Part shown: one piece after another, positions 34,462 to 42,825 of the stretch
Numbering within the stretch: position 1 is the stretch's first letter
Layout of the letters: each line of letters opens with the position of its first letter
NCBI RefSeq assembly: GCF_002157875.1
Contig: NZ_CP021376.1
Span: 310,001 to 374,000, forward strand
From: Oceanisphaera avium
Lineage (GTDB): Bacteria; Pseudomonadota; Gammaproteobacteria; Enterobacterales; Aeromonadaceae
DNA: 64,000 nucleotides
Reading direction: 5' to 3'
Notes under the pieces: generated by a model
The model's database searches: none
What the model saw: the letters and a program-made list of their open reading frames with translations, nothing else
Told to the model about the DNA's origin: nothing
Position numbers and translations under genes: made by a program

Positions 34462-35895
34462 ATGACCATGTCGAGCGAAAGCAGCCTGTCTATCAAGCAC
34501 CACGGCGGCGTACTGGGGGTAACCGGCTCTTGCCATGAGGTGCGGGTAGGGGACTCAGGCATTTTAATTGATTGTGGCTTATTTCAAGGCACGGATTTTC
34601 GTGAAGATCTAGATATTGATTTTGAAATTGAGCATATTCGCGCCTTGGTAGTGACTCATGTGCATGCGGATCATATTGGGCGCATTCCTTATCTCTTAAT
34701 GGCGGGTTTTAAAGGCCCCATTTTTTGTACCCCAGCGTCGGCGGTCTTGCTGCCCGCCATGTTGGAAGATGCGCTTAAATTTAGCACTCGCCATACTAAA
34801 GCGCTGAGCAAGCAAATATTAAAACACCTTGAGCGCCAACTGCGTACGCTGGCCATCGATCAGTGGCAACCGCTACTCGGAACCGATATTAAATTTAGAT
34901 TTCAACATGCGGGGCATATATTGGGTGCTGCTTATGTTGAAGTTGACGCTAACGGTCAGCGGGCAGTTTTTAGTGGCGACTTAGGGGCGCCGCATTCCCC
35001 CTTGGTTGTTGATAGCACGCCACCCCATAAAGGCGAAATATTAGTGCTAGAAAGTACCTATGGCGATAAAGATCATGAGAGTCGCATCGATCGCCGTTTG
35101 CGCTTAAAAGCGGCGGTTGAGCAAGGGCTGAGTGGCGGTGGGTTGGTGATTATTCCGGCTTTTAGCTTAGGCCGTACTCAAGAGTTACTCTATGAGTTTG
35201 AAAGTCTGTTGCACGACTTTGCTAATGAGAGATTAGTCGCTGATTATGCCTGGAAAAATCTTGAAGTTATTTTAGACTCGCCGCTGGCGGCTAAAATTAC
35301 CGAACTTTATCGCCACTTATCTCCTTATTGGCGCCAAGAGGCCCGCGATTTGCTTAAACAAGGGCGCCAGCCCCTAAGCTTTGAGCAACTTACCATTATC
35401 GACGGTCATGACGATCATCTGTTGTGTCTTGAGAATTTACTTAAGTCGAATAAGCCTGCGGTAGTGATTGCCGGCTCCGGTATGTGTGCCGGTGGGCGGG
35501 TAGTTAACTATCTTAAAGAGTTTTTACCCCAAGCCAGTAGTCATATTATTTTTGTGGGTTTTCAAGCACAAGACACGCCAGGCAGAGTGATAGTAGAACA
35601 AGGCTCTCAAGCGGGAGAAGGCGCAAATAGCCTTGAGTCTTTAACACATCAGGCGTGGGTAGAGCTAGATAATGAGCGTTTTGAGATCAATGCGCACATT
35701 CATAATCTCAACGGTTACTCCGCACACGGTGGTCAAAGTGATTTAATTAACTTTGCCTTAAGCCTCGAACCTGCGCCTAAACAAATTCGCCTAGTTCACG
35801 GTGAAATCTATGCTAAGCAAGTGCTACAGGCTAAGTTGCAAGCTTTACTACCCGACACGGAAGTGGTGATCCCACTTAGTGAAGACCTGACTTAA
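34462..35895 (+). CDS. Beta-CASP metallo-beta-lactamase-fold RNA-processing exonuclease
   Basis: A 477-residue MBL/beta-CASP protein, probably an RNA nuclease in the cytoplasm. Zinc-site motifs are C-H-E-V (about 24-27), H-V-H-A-D-H-I-G-R (about 66-74), H-A-G-H-I-L-G (about 149-155) and F-S-G-D-L-G (about 170-175). The beta-CASP domain has E-S-T-Y-G-D, P-A-F-S-L-G-R-T-Q-E (about 231-240) and S-G-M-C-A-G-G-R; Y-S-A-H-G-G (about 413-418) and a C-terminal L-V-H-G-E follow. This is the set found in bacterial homologues of CPSF73. It stands alone and is followed by a small terminator. Confidence 0.88.
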   Translation: MTMSSESSLSIKHHGGVLGVTGSCHEVRVGDSGILIDCGLFQGTDFREDLDIDFEIEHIRALVVTHVHADHIGRIPYLLMAGFKGPIFCTPASAVLLPAMLEDALKFSTRHTKALSKQILKHLERQLRTLAIDQWQPLLGTDIKFRFQHAGHILGAAYVEVDANGQRAVFSGDLGAPHSPLVVDSTPPHKGEILVLESTYGDKDHESRIDRRLRLKAAVEQGLSGGGLVIIPAFSLGRTQELLYEFESLLHDFANERLVADYAWKNLEVILDSPLAAKITELYRHLSPYWRQEARDLLKQGRQPLSFEQLTIIDGHDDHLLCLENLLKSNKPAVVIAGSGMCAGGRVVNYLKEFLPQASSHIIFVGFQAQDTPGRVIVEQGSQAGEGANSLESLTHQAWVELDNERFEINAHIHNLNGYSAHGGQSDLINFALSLEPAPKQIRLVHGEIYAKQVLQAKLQALLPDTEVVIPLSEDLT

Positions 35896-35967
35896 AGAAA
35901 AGCGAACGTTATTAACGTAAGTAACTGAACCTACATCACTCATGTATTGTCCAATTCTATTCTTGGG

Positions 35968-35983
35968 GTCGGCGATAGCCGAC
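35968..35983 (+). terminator. Terminator after the beta-CASP gene
   Basis: Short stem GTCGGC-GATA-GCCGAC followed by TTTATTT, about 70 bases after the stop codon and 30 bases before the osmC-type gene start. Confidence 0.6.
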
Positions 35984-36013
35984 TTTATTTCGTAGTCTAA
36001 GAGGGAAAAGCTC

Positions 36014-36439
36014 ATGAATAAAACAGCATCGGCCCACTGGCAGGGCGATCTAAAAACAGGTAAAGGCACTATCTCAACCGAAAGCGGAGCGCTTAAAGAG
36101 AATCCATATGGTTTTAATACCCGCTTTGGCGATACCCCAGGCACTAACCCTGAAGAGCTGGTGGGCGCAGCCCATGCAGGTTGTTTCTCTATGGCTTTTT
36201 CGCTGTTACTGGGCGAAGAAAACTTTACACCTGACAGCATAGACACCAAAGCCACGGTCACCATAGAAGAGCAAAACGGCAGCTTTACCGTAACTGCTGT
36301 ACGCCTGGTGATGACGGCAAGCATCCCTGGTATCAGTCAAGAAAAATTTGCAGAGATAGCGGATAAAGCCAAAGTGGGTTGTCCTATTTCTAAGCTGCTA
36401 AATACCGACATTACCTTAGACGCAACCTTGCAAAACTAA
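36014..36439 (+). CDS. osmC: OsmC-family peroxiredoxin
   Basis: Thiol-dependent peroxidase that detoxifies organic hydroperoxides in the cytoplasm. The 141-residue protein has A-x-W-x-G near the N-terminus, G-T-N-P-E-E-L-V-G-A-A-H-A-G-C-F-S (about 43-59) with the peroxidatic cysteine, and A-K-V-G-C-P-I-S (about 119-126) with the resolving cysteine. Glu 48 and the Arg in T-R-F-G are in place. The pattern fits OsmC better than Ohr. Family members are usually induced by osmotic stress or stationary phase; no regulatory site is obvious here. Convergent with the SDR gene. Confidence 0.93.
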   Translation: MNKTASAHWQGDLKTGKGTISTESGALKENPYGFNTRFGDTPGTNPEELVGAAHAGCFSMAFSLLLGEENFTPDSIDTKATVTIEEQNGSFTVTAVRLVMTASIPGISQEKFAEIADKAKVGCPISKLLNTDITLDATLQN

Positions 36440-36456
36440 TAACATGTGAGCGCTTT

Positions 36457-36490
36457 ACTATGGGTGCTCTTTAGCACCAGCACCCATAGT
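36457..36490. terminator. Large hairpin between convergent osmC and SDR genes
   Basis: Perfect 12-base-pair stem ACTATGGGTGCT (36457-36468) / AGCACCCATAGT (36479-36490). The loop itself contains AGCACC, which can pair with GGTGCT as an alternative. No clear U-run, so termination efficiency is uncertain. Confidence 0.5.
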
Positions 36491-36532
36491 GTGGTTAATG
36501 ACGGTATTAATTGCCCTCGCTATGTTGGTTAT

Positions 36533-37213
36533 TTAGCGCGTAGGCAGCACCGTTATCTCTCGTATATCGCTGCGTACATCCGCATTAATGGCAAAAACGA
36601 CCGCGTTAGCCACATCTTCTGGTGCTAACTTATCGGGTTTAGCTTCATCAAAAAAGGGTGTATTCACCATGCCTGGGCAAATAATAGTACAGCGGCCTTG
36701 CCACTCGGCCATTTCCGCTGCTAAGTTTTGACCAAAGCCATAGGCAAACCATTTAGAGGCGCCATAAACCGAGCCGCTTAATGTTATTTTTCCGGCTACG
36801 GAGCTGCTAATAATAAACTGTCCTTGGCTTTCTTTTAATGCGCCTAAACTGGCTTTAGCAGTATAGAGCAAGCCATTAATATTAGCATCTAGCATGGTTT
36901 GCCACTCATCAATCCTCCCTTGTTCGATACCGGGTGTATTAACGCCAGTGCCTGCATTAGCAAATACCACATCTAAACGACCAAATTTTTCTTTCGCCTT
37001 GGCGACCACCTGTTTCATGTCCTCGAATTTGGCGACGTCTGCTGTTACTGCTAAAACGTTCTCTTGGCCATAACGCGCCACCATTTTTTCCAGTTTATCG
37101 GTGCTTCTCGCCGTAATAACGACTTTATGACCAGCCGTTATTAATTGAACAGCGGTGGCAGCACCAATACCACTTGAAGCGCCGGTAATAAGAATAACTT
37201 TTTCAGCACTCAT
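36533..37213 (-). CDS. Short-chain dehydrogenase/reductase (SDR)
   Basis: A 226-residue NAD(P)-dependent oxidoreductase of the classical SDR type. The N-terminus has T-G-A-S-S-G-I-G (10-17), the cofactor loop; N-A-G-T-G (about 89-93) follows. The catalytic triad is Ser in S-S-V-A-G and Y-G-A-S-K (about 149-153), then P-G-M-V-N-T-P (about 183-189). The Arg at the end of beta-2 (T-A-R-S) suggests NADPH preference. The sequence recalls the YdfG/clavaldehyde-type group; the substrate is unknown. It is convergent with osmC; yihY lies about 40 bases upstream on the same strand. Confidence 0.9.
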   Translation of the reverse strand: MSAEKVILITGASSGIGAATAVQLITAGHKVVITARSTDKLEKMVARYGQENVLAVTADVAKFEDMKQVVAKAKEKFGRLDVVFANAGTGVNTPGIEQGRIDEWQTMLDANINGLLYTAKASLGALKESQGQFIISSSVAGKITLSGSVYGASKWFAYGFGQNLAAEMAEWQGRCTIICPGMVNTPFFDEAKPDKLAPEDVANAVVFAINADVRSDIREITVLPTR

Positions 37214-37254
37214 GTTTATTTCCTTCTTGAAGATGAGATAAATAAGTCTGGTAT

Positions 37255-38118
37255 TTATTCTTTAAGGGGAGGAGCCATATACCAAGGTAAACCATGGCGC
37301 TCACTGCGCTCAAGCTCGGCTATGACTTGGGCACCTAATAGCAAAATGATCGAAGATACCTCTAAGCTAATTAAGATCACAATAATCGTTGCTAAAGAGC
37401 CATAAATAACGTTAACAAACGAGATATTAATAAAGTAATACATTAATAACAGCCGTGTGGCTTCCCATAAAATAGCGGCTACTAGCCCGCCTACTAACGC
37501 ACGCTTTGAGGAAATATGTACAATAGGCAGCACCTTATAAATAGCGCTAAATAACATAAAGACGCCCATAAAACTAATAACATATAATAATAAACTGGGC
37601 GCCTCATAGAGCGCATTAATTACACTAAAGACTAAAGTTAGCCCTAATAAGCCGGCGCCTAAAATTAAAATAAAAGCATAGGGCAAAATAGCGGAGATCC
37701 AAAAACGGCGCCGTGGTGTTTTAACTCGATGAAAAATAATAGCTAACGACTCTTCAAGCATACGAAAGGCAAAAGAGCTGAAAAATAACATAATGGGGAC
37801 GCCCACAATGCCAATGATGTCTCGGGAGTTTAAAAAAGCCTGTACCGCATCCAGTAATAAGCTGGCATGTGCGGGCGCAAAGTGCTGGGTTTGTATAGCC
37901 ATGACTTCAAGTAATTGGCTTTCGTCTACCACTTTAGTGAGTAACACGGTCAGTAACGCCAACATAGGCACGGCGGAGAGTAAAACGTTATAACCTACAC
38001 CTCCGGCCAATAACACACCATGATTACTAAGAAAGTGGCGTATTACTCGCCACATAAAACTGGCTAGCTGGCGTAATAAATGAACGGGACGAGCAGGGTA
38101 TTGAGTAAGACGGGCCAT
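37255..38118 (-). CDS. YihY/BrkB-family inner-membrane protein
   Basis: A 287-residue polytopic protein with about six transmembrane helices (starting near residues 40, 88, 125, 165, 205 and 240). It has the family hallmark G-V-G-Y-N-V-L-L-S-A-V-P (about 36-47) and the helix L-E-V-S-S-I-I-L-L-L-G-A-Q (about 250-262). The start at 38118 is preferred (AGGCGAG upstream); an in-frame ATG at 38163 is an alternative. Despite older names (ribonuclease BN, BrkB), members are better seen as membrane proteins of uncertain function, possibly lipid transport. It lies about 40 bases upstream of the SDR gene on the same strand. Confidence 0.85.
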   Translation of the reverse strand: MARLTQYPARPVHLLRQLASFMWRVIRHFLSNHGVLLAGGVGYNVLLSAVPMLALLTVLLTKVVDESQLLEVMAIQTQHFAPAHASLLLDAVQAFLNSRDIIGIVGVPIMLFFSSFAFRMLEESLAIIFHRVKTPRRRFWISAILPYAFILILGAGLLGLTLVFSVINALYEAPSLLLYVISFMGVFMLFSAIYKVLPIVHISSKRALVGGLVAAILWEATRLLLMYYFINISFVNVIYGSLATIIVILISLEVSSIILLLGAQVIAELERSERHGLPWYMAPPLKE

Positions 38119-38231
38119 GGTTACTCGCCTGGTTAAATAAGTGAGATACCTTAAGCCTGCCACAAATTAGAAATTATTCCTGTCTTACGCGCTAAAACTC
38201 CAAGCTAGGCCTTATTTCGTGAATAAGTTGA

Positions 38232-38270
38232 GTCGCTGCGACAATTTATGGGCAAACTTGCCCATAAATT
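38232..38270. promoter_or_regulatory. Two adjacent palindromes upstream of yihY
   Basis: GTCGC-T-GCGAC (38232-38242) abuts a perfect inverted repeat of AATTTATGGGCA (38243-38254) and its complement (38259-38270). There is no U-run on the minus strand, which argues against a terminator for the MCP gene. Operator or RNA structure possible. Confidence 0.4.
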
Positions 38271-38353
38271 AGCTAACTAACCCATTAACAGAGTCATCAC
38301 TGTTATCACCTATGCTAAGTGATCACATTATTTTGAGCCTGTTCGCGAGCACC

Positions 38354-39667
38354 CTAGTGCAGCTCATTAGCAAAGCGACCTACTGCGTCTACTACTTGTT
38401 TCGCTCCCTCTTGTATTTCTACAATCACGCTGCCCGACTGATTTGCTAGCTCTAGGCCTTGTTCGGCTTTTTCTCGAGAGCTGTGCATGTGACGCATAAC
38501 CTCATCTGATAGCGCCTGATTTTTTTCAACAACGCTGACAATCTCTGCCGTGGCAGCACTAGTATGAGCGGCAAGCTTTCGCACCTCGTCAGCCACGACC
38601 GCAAATCCACGACCTTGCTCCCCCGCTCTGGCAGCCTCAATCGCGGCGTTTAACGCCAACAAGTTAGTTTGCTCTGCAATGCCACCAATGGTTTGCACTA
38701 TGGTATTGATCTGCAGAGACTGTTGGCCTAGCGCCTCAATACTTTCGGTAGCTGCCTGCATTTGTGCAGCAATTTGGTGCATAGTCTCGGCCGTTTGTTG
38801 CACGACCACAGCTCCTTTTTTGGCGCTGACATCGGTTTGTTGTGAAACATCAAAGGCCACGCCTGCCCCCTCGCGGACTTGGGTTTCTCGTGCCACTTGC
38901 TCGGTAACAAGGTTAGCGAACTTGACGACTCTATGAAGGTTGTTCTCGGCGTCATAAACCGGATTATAAGTGGCTTCCAGCCAAACGTCAGAGCCGCTAC
39001 TGTCAATCCGTTTAAAACGATCCGCCACGTACTCACCACTATTTAGCTTTTTCCAAAAAGCCGTATATTCAGGCGAAGCGGCTTCTTCTAAGGAGCAAAA
39101 GATACGGTGATTCTTACCAATGAGTTGTTCTAAGCGATAGCCCATGGCCTGCAAAAATTGCTCGTTAGCAGTAATGATAGTGCCATCTAAATTGAACTGT
39201 ATAACAGCGGTGGAGCGGATCAGTGCATTAATGAAAGACTCACTTTCTTTAGCACTTTCTATTTTTTGACTTACTTCTTTGCCATAACCTTGCACGCAAA
39301 TAAGTTTGCCGTCTGTGCCGCGTATCGGCAGCCATTCAATATTTAACCACGCCAGAGAGCCATCGCCGCGCAAGTAGCGATAGTCGTCGCTAACCGGTGT
39401 GAACTCGACCATGGCTTTATTAAAGTTACGAAAGCAGGGAAGTTTCGTCACATATGAGGGCACTATCTCCGACAAAGGCCGTCCTAGCAGCTGCTCTCGT
39501 TGCAAACCGAGCGTATCGGCAAAGGCTTGATTAACATCAGTGATAGCGAATTGGCTATTTAACTTGATCGACAACATGCCCCGATCCAATTGGGCGGCGA
39601 GCTGGCGGAGAATGGCTAATTCTTCACGCTGGTCTTGGTGTTCTTTTTTAAGGCGGCGGTTAAACAT
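38354..39667 (-). CDS. Soluble PAS-PAS methyl-accepting chemotaxis protein
   Basis: A 437-residue chemoreceptor without transmembrane helices, so it is cytoplasmic. Two PAS domains (about 25-130 and 148-260) have features of redox- or ligand-sensing PAS modules, including [12 protein letters not shown]. The MCP signalling domain follows (about 275-437) with the conserved tip [16 protein letters not shown] (about 331-346) and [12 protein letters not shown]. The signalling domain is short, as in class 24H/28H-type soluble receptors. It probably couples to a CheA array; no che genes are nearby. It is divergent from yegD. Confidence 0.9.
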   Translation of the reverse strand: MFNRRLKKEHQDQREELAILRQLAAQLDRGMLSIKLNSQFAITDVNQAFADTLGLQREQLLGRPLSEIVPSYVTKLPCFRNFNKAMVEFTPVSDDYRYLRGDGSLAWLNIEWLPIRGTDGKLICVQGYGKEVSQKIESAKESESFINALIRSTAVIQFNLDGTIITANEQFLQAMGYRLEQLIGKNHRIFCSLEEAASPEYTAFWKKLNSGEYVADRFKRIDSSGSDVWLEATYNPVYDAENNLHRVVKFANLVTEQVARETQVREGAGVAFDVSQQTDVSAKKGAVVVQQTAETMHQIAAQMQAATESIEALGQQSLQINTIVQTIGGIAEQTNLLALNAAIEAARAGEQGRGFAVVADEVRKLAAHTSAATAEIVSVVEKNQALSDEVMRHMHSSREKAEQGLELANQSGSVIVEIQEGAKQVVDAVGRFANELH

Positions 39668-39990
39668 CAGGGCATTCCAATCAAGGAGAATAGGGAGTTA
39701 TCGGCAGACTAGTCTGGCTCTTGAGTCCGATTGATAGCGTCTGCTCACACTTTTCGCCTGCAGACTTTATACCCAACTTATGTTGAGCTGTGAGTAGCGA
39801 CTAAATAGTGCGTGTTATTTTTTACGAGAGTAAGCCATTTTTTAAACCACACAAAAGCTGCTTTCCTTCATTAATACGCTCTCTTTTCGCTATAGTAGCG
39901 CTGCATTAGTAGTGTCTTCGCTCGTGGTTAAACGACTTAATAGCGATATAAGCTCACGAATTTCTTTAGTTTTCAAAATGGTGTTTCAAC
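39668..39990. other. Divergent intergenic region between the MCP gene and yegD
   Basis: About 320 bases with no gene. A short palindrome CGCTA-TAG-TAGCG lies at 39888-39900, roughly 90-100 bases before yegD, and includes the -10-like TATAGT. No -35 element is convincing. Confidence 0.35.
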
Positions 39991-41349
39991 ATGATCGGAT
40001 TTGACTACGGGACTTCAAACTGCGCGGTGGGCGTGATGCATAACTGCGCGCCTAAGTTATTGAGCTTAGGCGAGCATGGCCGTTACATCGCATCTACTTT
40101 GTATGCACCGAGTCGAGATATGATTGTGAACTGGCTGCATAAACAGCTGACTCCTACCGCACAACAGCACTTTCAGCAGCAACGGGCTCGCCAATTACAA
40201 AAAGGGCAGGGTGCCTTGCGCGAATTAGTGCTCGATGGCATGCCTACGGAACTGTCTTTTGGCCAACAAGCGCTAAATGATTATCTGCAAGAGCCGGACG
40301 AAGGCTATTACATTAAATCTCCTAAATCTTTCTTAGGTGCCACCGGTTTGCTGCCACAACAAGCTGAGCTATTTGAAGACATAGTGGCGGCCATGATGAG
40401 CAACATTAAAACCCTTACCGAAGCCCGCTTAGGCCGTAGTGTCAGCCAAACTGTCATAGGTCGGCCGATCAACTTTCAAGGTTTACGCGGTGCAGAAAGT
40501 AATCGCCAAGCCATTGATATTTTAACCAAGGCCGCCAAACGGGTGGGCTTTAAAGACGTGGAGTTTCAATTTGAGCCAGTGGCCGCTGGTTTTGAATATG
40601 AAGCGGGTTTAAGCCAAGAGACGCGGGTATTAGTGGTCGATATTGGCGGCGGTACTAGCGACTGCTCTATGCTGTTGATGGGGCCACAGCAAGCGGCAAG
40701 CCCAGATAGAAGTGCCCACTTATTAAGCCATAGCGGTGAGCGGGTGGGCGGTAATGATTTTGATATCGCCTTGGCCCTCAAAGGCATCATGCCAAGCTTT
40801 GGTTTAGACAGCGTATTAAAAAGCGCTAAGCCCGTCCCTGCCAATAGCTTTTGGCAAGCGGTGTCGATTAACAATATTCATAACCAAACCCAATTTTACA
40901 GTGCTGCTAACGCGCGCTTCTTAGAGCAACTGCTCCGCGATGCCGAACAGCCTGAGTTGCTTAGTCGTTTATTAAAGGTGCAAAAGAACAAACTTAGCTA
41001 TCGAGTGGTGAACGCCGCCGAGCAAAGCAAAATCGGCTTAACGGATAGCCTAGAGCAGCGGGTGGACTTATCGGATATCGATGCGGACTTAAGCGTAACT
41101 GTAGATAGAGAGGGCTTTGCTAAAGCCTGTAACCGCGAACTCAACGCCATTAGCGCACTGATGACGGAGGCTATTGCTCAAGCAGGCTGTGAGCCCGATG
41201 TGGTGTTTGTGACCGGCGGTACTGCAAAATCGCCGGTCTTAAATGCGTTTTTACAACAACAGTTTCCCAATAGGCCCCTCGTTATTGGCGATCATTTTGG
41301 CAGTGTCACCGCAGGGTTAACCCGCTGGGCAAATAAAATATTTGCTTAA
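39991..41349 (+). CDS. yegD: Hsp70-like chaperone YegD
   Basis: A 452-residue DnaK-related protein with an actin-type ATPase fold. It shows phosphate-1 G-F-D-Y-G-T-S-N (3-10), connect-1 and phosphate-2 V-V-D-I-G-G-G-T-S-D (about 214-223), G-G-N-D-F-D (about 252-257) and the C-terminal adenosine motif V-F-V-T-G-G-T-A-K-S-P (about 408-418). The substrate-binding domain of DnaK is absent, as in E. coli YegD. Its specific role is not known. It begins with ATG without a strong Shine-Dalgarno; no co-chaperone gene is next to it. Confidence 0.92.
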   Translation: MIGFDYGTSNCAVGVMHNCAPKLLSLGEHGRYIASTLYAPSRDMIVNWLHKQLTPTAQQHFQQQRARQLQKGQGALRELVLDGMPTELSFGQQALNDYLQEPDEGYYIKSPKSFLGATGLLPQQAELFEDIVAAMMSNIKTLTEARLGRSVSQTVIGRPINFQGLRGAESNRQAIDILTKAAKRVGFKDVEFQFEPVAAGFEYEAGLSQETRVLVVDIGGGTSDCSMLLMGPQQAASPDRSAHLLSHSGERVGGNDFDIALALKGIMPSFGLDSVLKSAKPVPANSFWQAVSINNIHNQTQFYSAANARFLEQLLRDAEQPELLSRLLKVQKNKLSYRVVNAAEQSKIGLTDSLEQRVDLSDIDADLSVTVDREGFAKACNRELNAISALMTEAIAQAGCEPDVVFVTGGTAKSPVLNAFLQQQFPNRPLVIGDHFGSVTAGLTRWANKIFA

Positions 41350-41467
41350 GCTATTCAGCTGCCTGCGCTGACTAAAAGCCAAGCAAAGGAAAAGGCATGA
41401 ACACGGCTCATACCTTTTTAAATAGCCATACCTTTTAAATGCTCATAGTCACTGGGTACTTAATGGC

Positions 41468-42043
41468 TTATTTTTCTAACTCATCTTCGGTCACCCATTT
41501 ATGGTTTTTAACCTGTTCGCCATTTTGGGTGTCTTGGTAATCCACCATATAGACAGTGGTTTTTTCGGCTGAGTCGATAGTGACTTCGGCGTTTTCCATG
41601 CCGTTCATATGATCGGCAGAAGTCATTACTTTGTCGCCTTTTTTATAAGCTGGATCTTTGGCATCCACTATTTCTTCGTGAATGATCCACTTATGATCTT
41701 TGACCTTATCGCCGTCGGTGGTGGGGGTGTAACTAATCGAATAAGCCACGGTATCGAAGGCGCCGACTATGGTGGCTTTAGCGCCTTCCATGCCGGCCAT
41801 ATGGTCAGTAGTGATGGTGGCGGTACTGCCTATTGGATATTTAGGATTGTCGGCCTTTTTAAGAGGATTGGGTAAGTCACCGTTACTTGCAGTATGTAGG
41901 TGAGTAACATCACTTGCGGGTGGGTTAGTCGATGCGGGTTGTGACTTAGTGATGGGGGCCGGATCGGGTGGAGAGGAGTTATTATCACAACCGGCTAATA
42001 AAAGTGCCGTACTGATGCTAAAAGTAAGCAATAATTTTTTCAT
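41468..42043 (-). CDS. YdhK-family (DUF1541) lipoprotein, copy 1
   Basis: A 191-residue lipoprotein: signal peptide, lipobox L-L-A-G-C and lipidated Cys 19. A Pro/Ser/Thr-rich linker (about 22-62) precedes two tandem DUF1541 domains. Each has H-M-x-G-M-x-x-A-x-[AV]-T-I, a V-A-Y/V-Y-x-V-x-Y strand and a D-H-K-W or N-H-K-W segment followed by an acidic E-E-I/D-E-L. The family is common on plasmids and near metal/copper resistance genes in Gram-positives, but its function is unknown. The neighbouring gene (42132-42680) is a paralogue. Confidence 0.85.
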   Translation of the reverse strand: MKKLLLTFSISTALLLAGCDNNSSPPDPAPITKSQPASTNPPASDVTHLHTASNGDLPNPLKKADNPKYPIGSTATITTDHMAGMEGAKATIVGAFDTVAYSISYTPTTDGDKVKDHKWIIHEEIVDAKDPAYKKGDKVMTSADHMNGMENAEVTIDSAEKTTVYMVDYQDTQNGEQVKNHKWVTEDELEK

Positions 42044-42093
42044 TGTTACCTCGTGCTGGCGAAGGTTAAATGATATTTAGTGAGTAAGCATTA

Positions 42094-42119
42094 AAAAAGC
42101 ACGACCTTGCGTGCTTTTT
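42094..42119 (-). terminator. Terminator between the two YdhK-type genes
   Basis: Stem AAAAAGCACG (42094-42103) / CGTGCTTTTT (42110-42119) with loop ACCTTG. It follows the stop codon of the upstream paralogue on the minus strand, so the two genes are probably separate transcription units with partial read-through. Confidence 0.8.
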
Positions 42120-42131
42120 AGATAGCTATAC

Positions 42132-42680
42132 TTATTTTTCTTTAATTAATTCATCTTCAATTAGCCATTTATAGTTACTGACTTTTTTATCGTTCGTGCT
42201 ATCTACATAATCAACCATATATACGGTAGTGGGCCTCACCGTTTCTATCGTTACTTCAGTGCCTTGCATCCCAGGTTGACGATTAGCTGTGGTGGTGACT
42301 TTATCGCCCACTTCAAAGGCAACATCGTTTTCATCCACAATTTCCTCATCGACAATCCATTTGCTGTCACTGATTTCTGGCTCGCCATTGCTGGGCTTAT
42401 AAGTAACAGAATAGGCGACCGTTTCATAAGCACCCACTATAGTCGCCTTGGCATCTTTCATGCCCTTATTGTGTTCACTTTTAATAATAACGGTGGTGCC
42501 AATAGGAAAAGTGGGATTTTCGGCAACCGTATAATCGCCCATTTCGTCTTGGTTAGTGGGGGACTTCATTTCGGTATTATATTCAGTGTCTAATTCTGGC
42601 TCATAAGGCTTTTTACTTTCATCACAGCCGGCCAGTATTAATGCTGAGGCTGCACCCAGTATTAACAAGGTCTTCTTCAT
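42132..42680 (-). CDS. YdhK-family (DUF1541) lipoprotein, copy 2
   Basis: A 182-residue lipoprotein paralogous to the next gene downstream (41468-42043). Signal peptide with lipobox I-L-A-G-C (lipidated Cys 19), short linker, then two DUF1541 domains with N-K-G-M-K-D-A-K-A-T-I (about 74-84) and Q-P-G-M-Q-G-T-E-V-T-I (about 138-148). In this copy the H-M-x-G-M motif has lost the Met of H-M (H-N-K-G-M and R-Q-P-G-M) and the H-K-W motif reads S-K-W or Y-K-W. It has thus diverged at the putative ligand positions, suggesting a different ligand or loss of metal binding (inference). GGAGAG precedes the ATG. Confidence 0.85.
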   Translation of the reverse strand: MKKTLLILGAASALILAGCDESKKPYEPELDTEYNTEMKSPTNQDEMGDYTVAENPTFPIGTTVIIKSEHNKGMKDAKATIVGAYETVAYSVTYKPSNGEPEISDSKWIVDEEIVDENDVAFEVGDKVTTTANRQPGMQGTEVTIETVRPTTVYMVDYVDSTNDKKVSNYKWLIEDELIKEK

Positions 42681-42724
42681 GGCACTCTCCTTTTTAAGTG
42701 GCGCACAGGTGGCTTACTGATTAA

Positions 42725-42745
42725 TTGAGTCCTCGCCCGACTCAA
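42725..42745 (-). terminator. Inverted repeat after the FAD oxidoreductase gene
   Basis: TTGAGTC (42725-42731) / GACTCAA (42739-42745) with a seven-base loop, 80 bases past the oxidoreductase stop codon on the minus strand. The following sequence is AT-rich but has no clear U-run. Confidence 0.4.
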
Positions 42746-42825
42746 ACTACTTCAGTATAGATGCCACTGACGTGGCCTGCTAAAAGTCGCTTATTTACTC
42801 AGGCAGAAGTTGGCGCACCTAAGCG

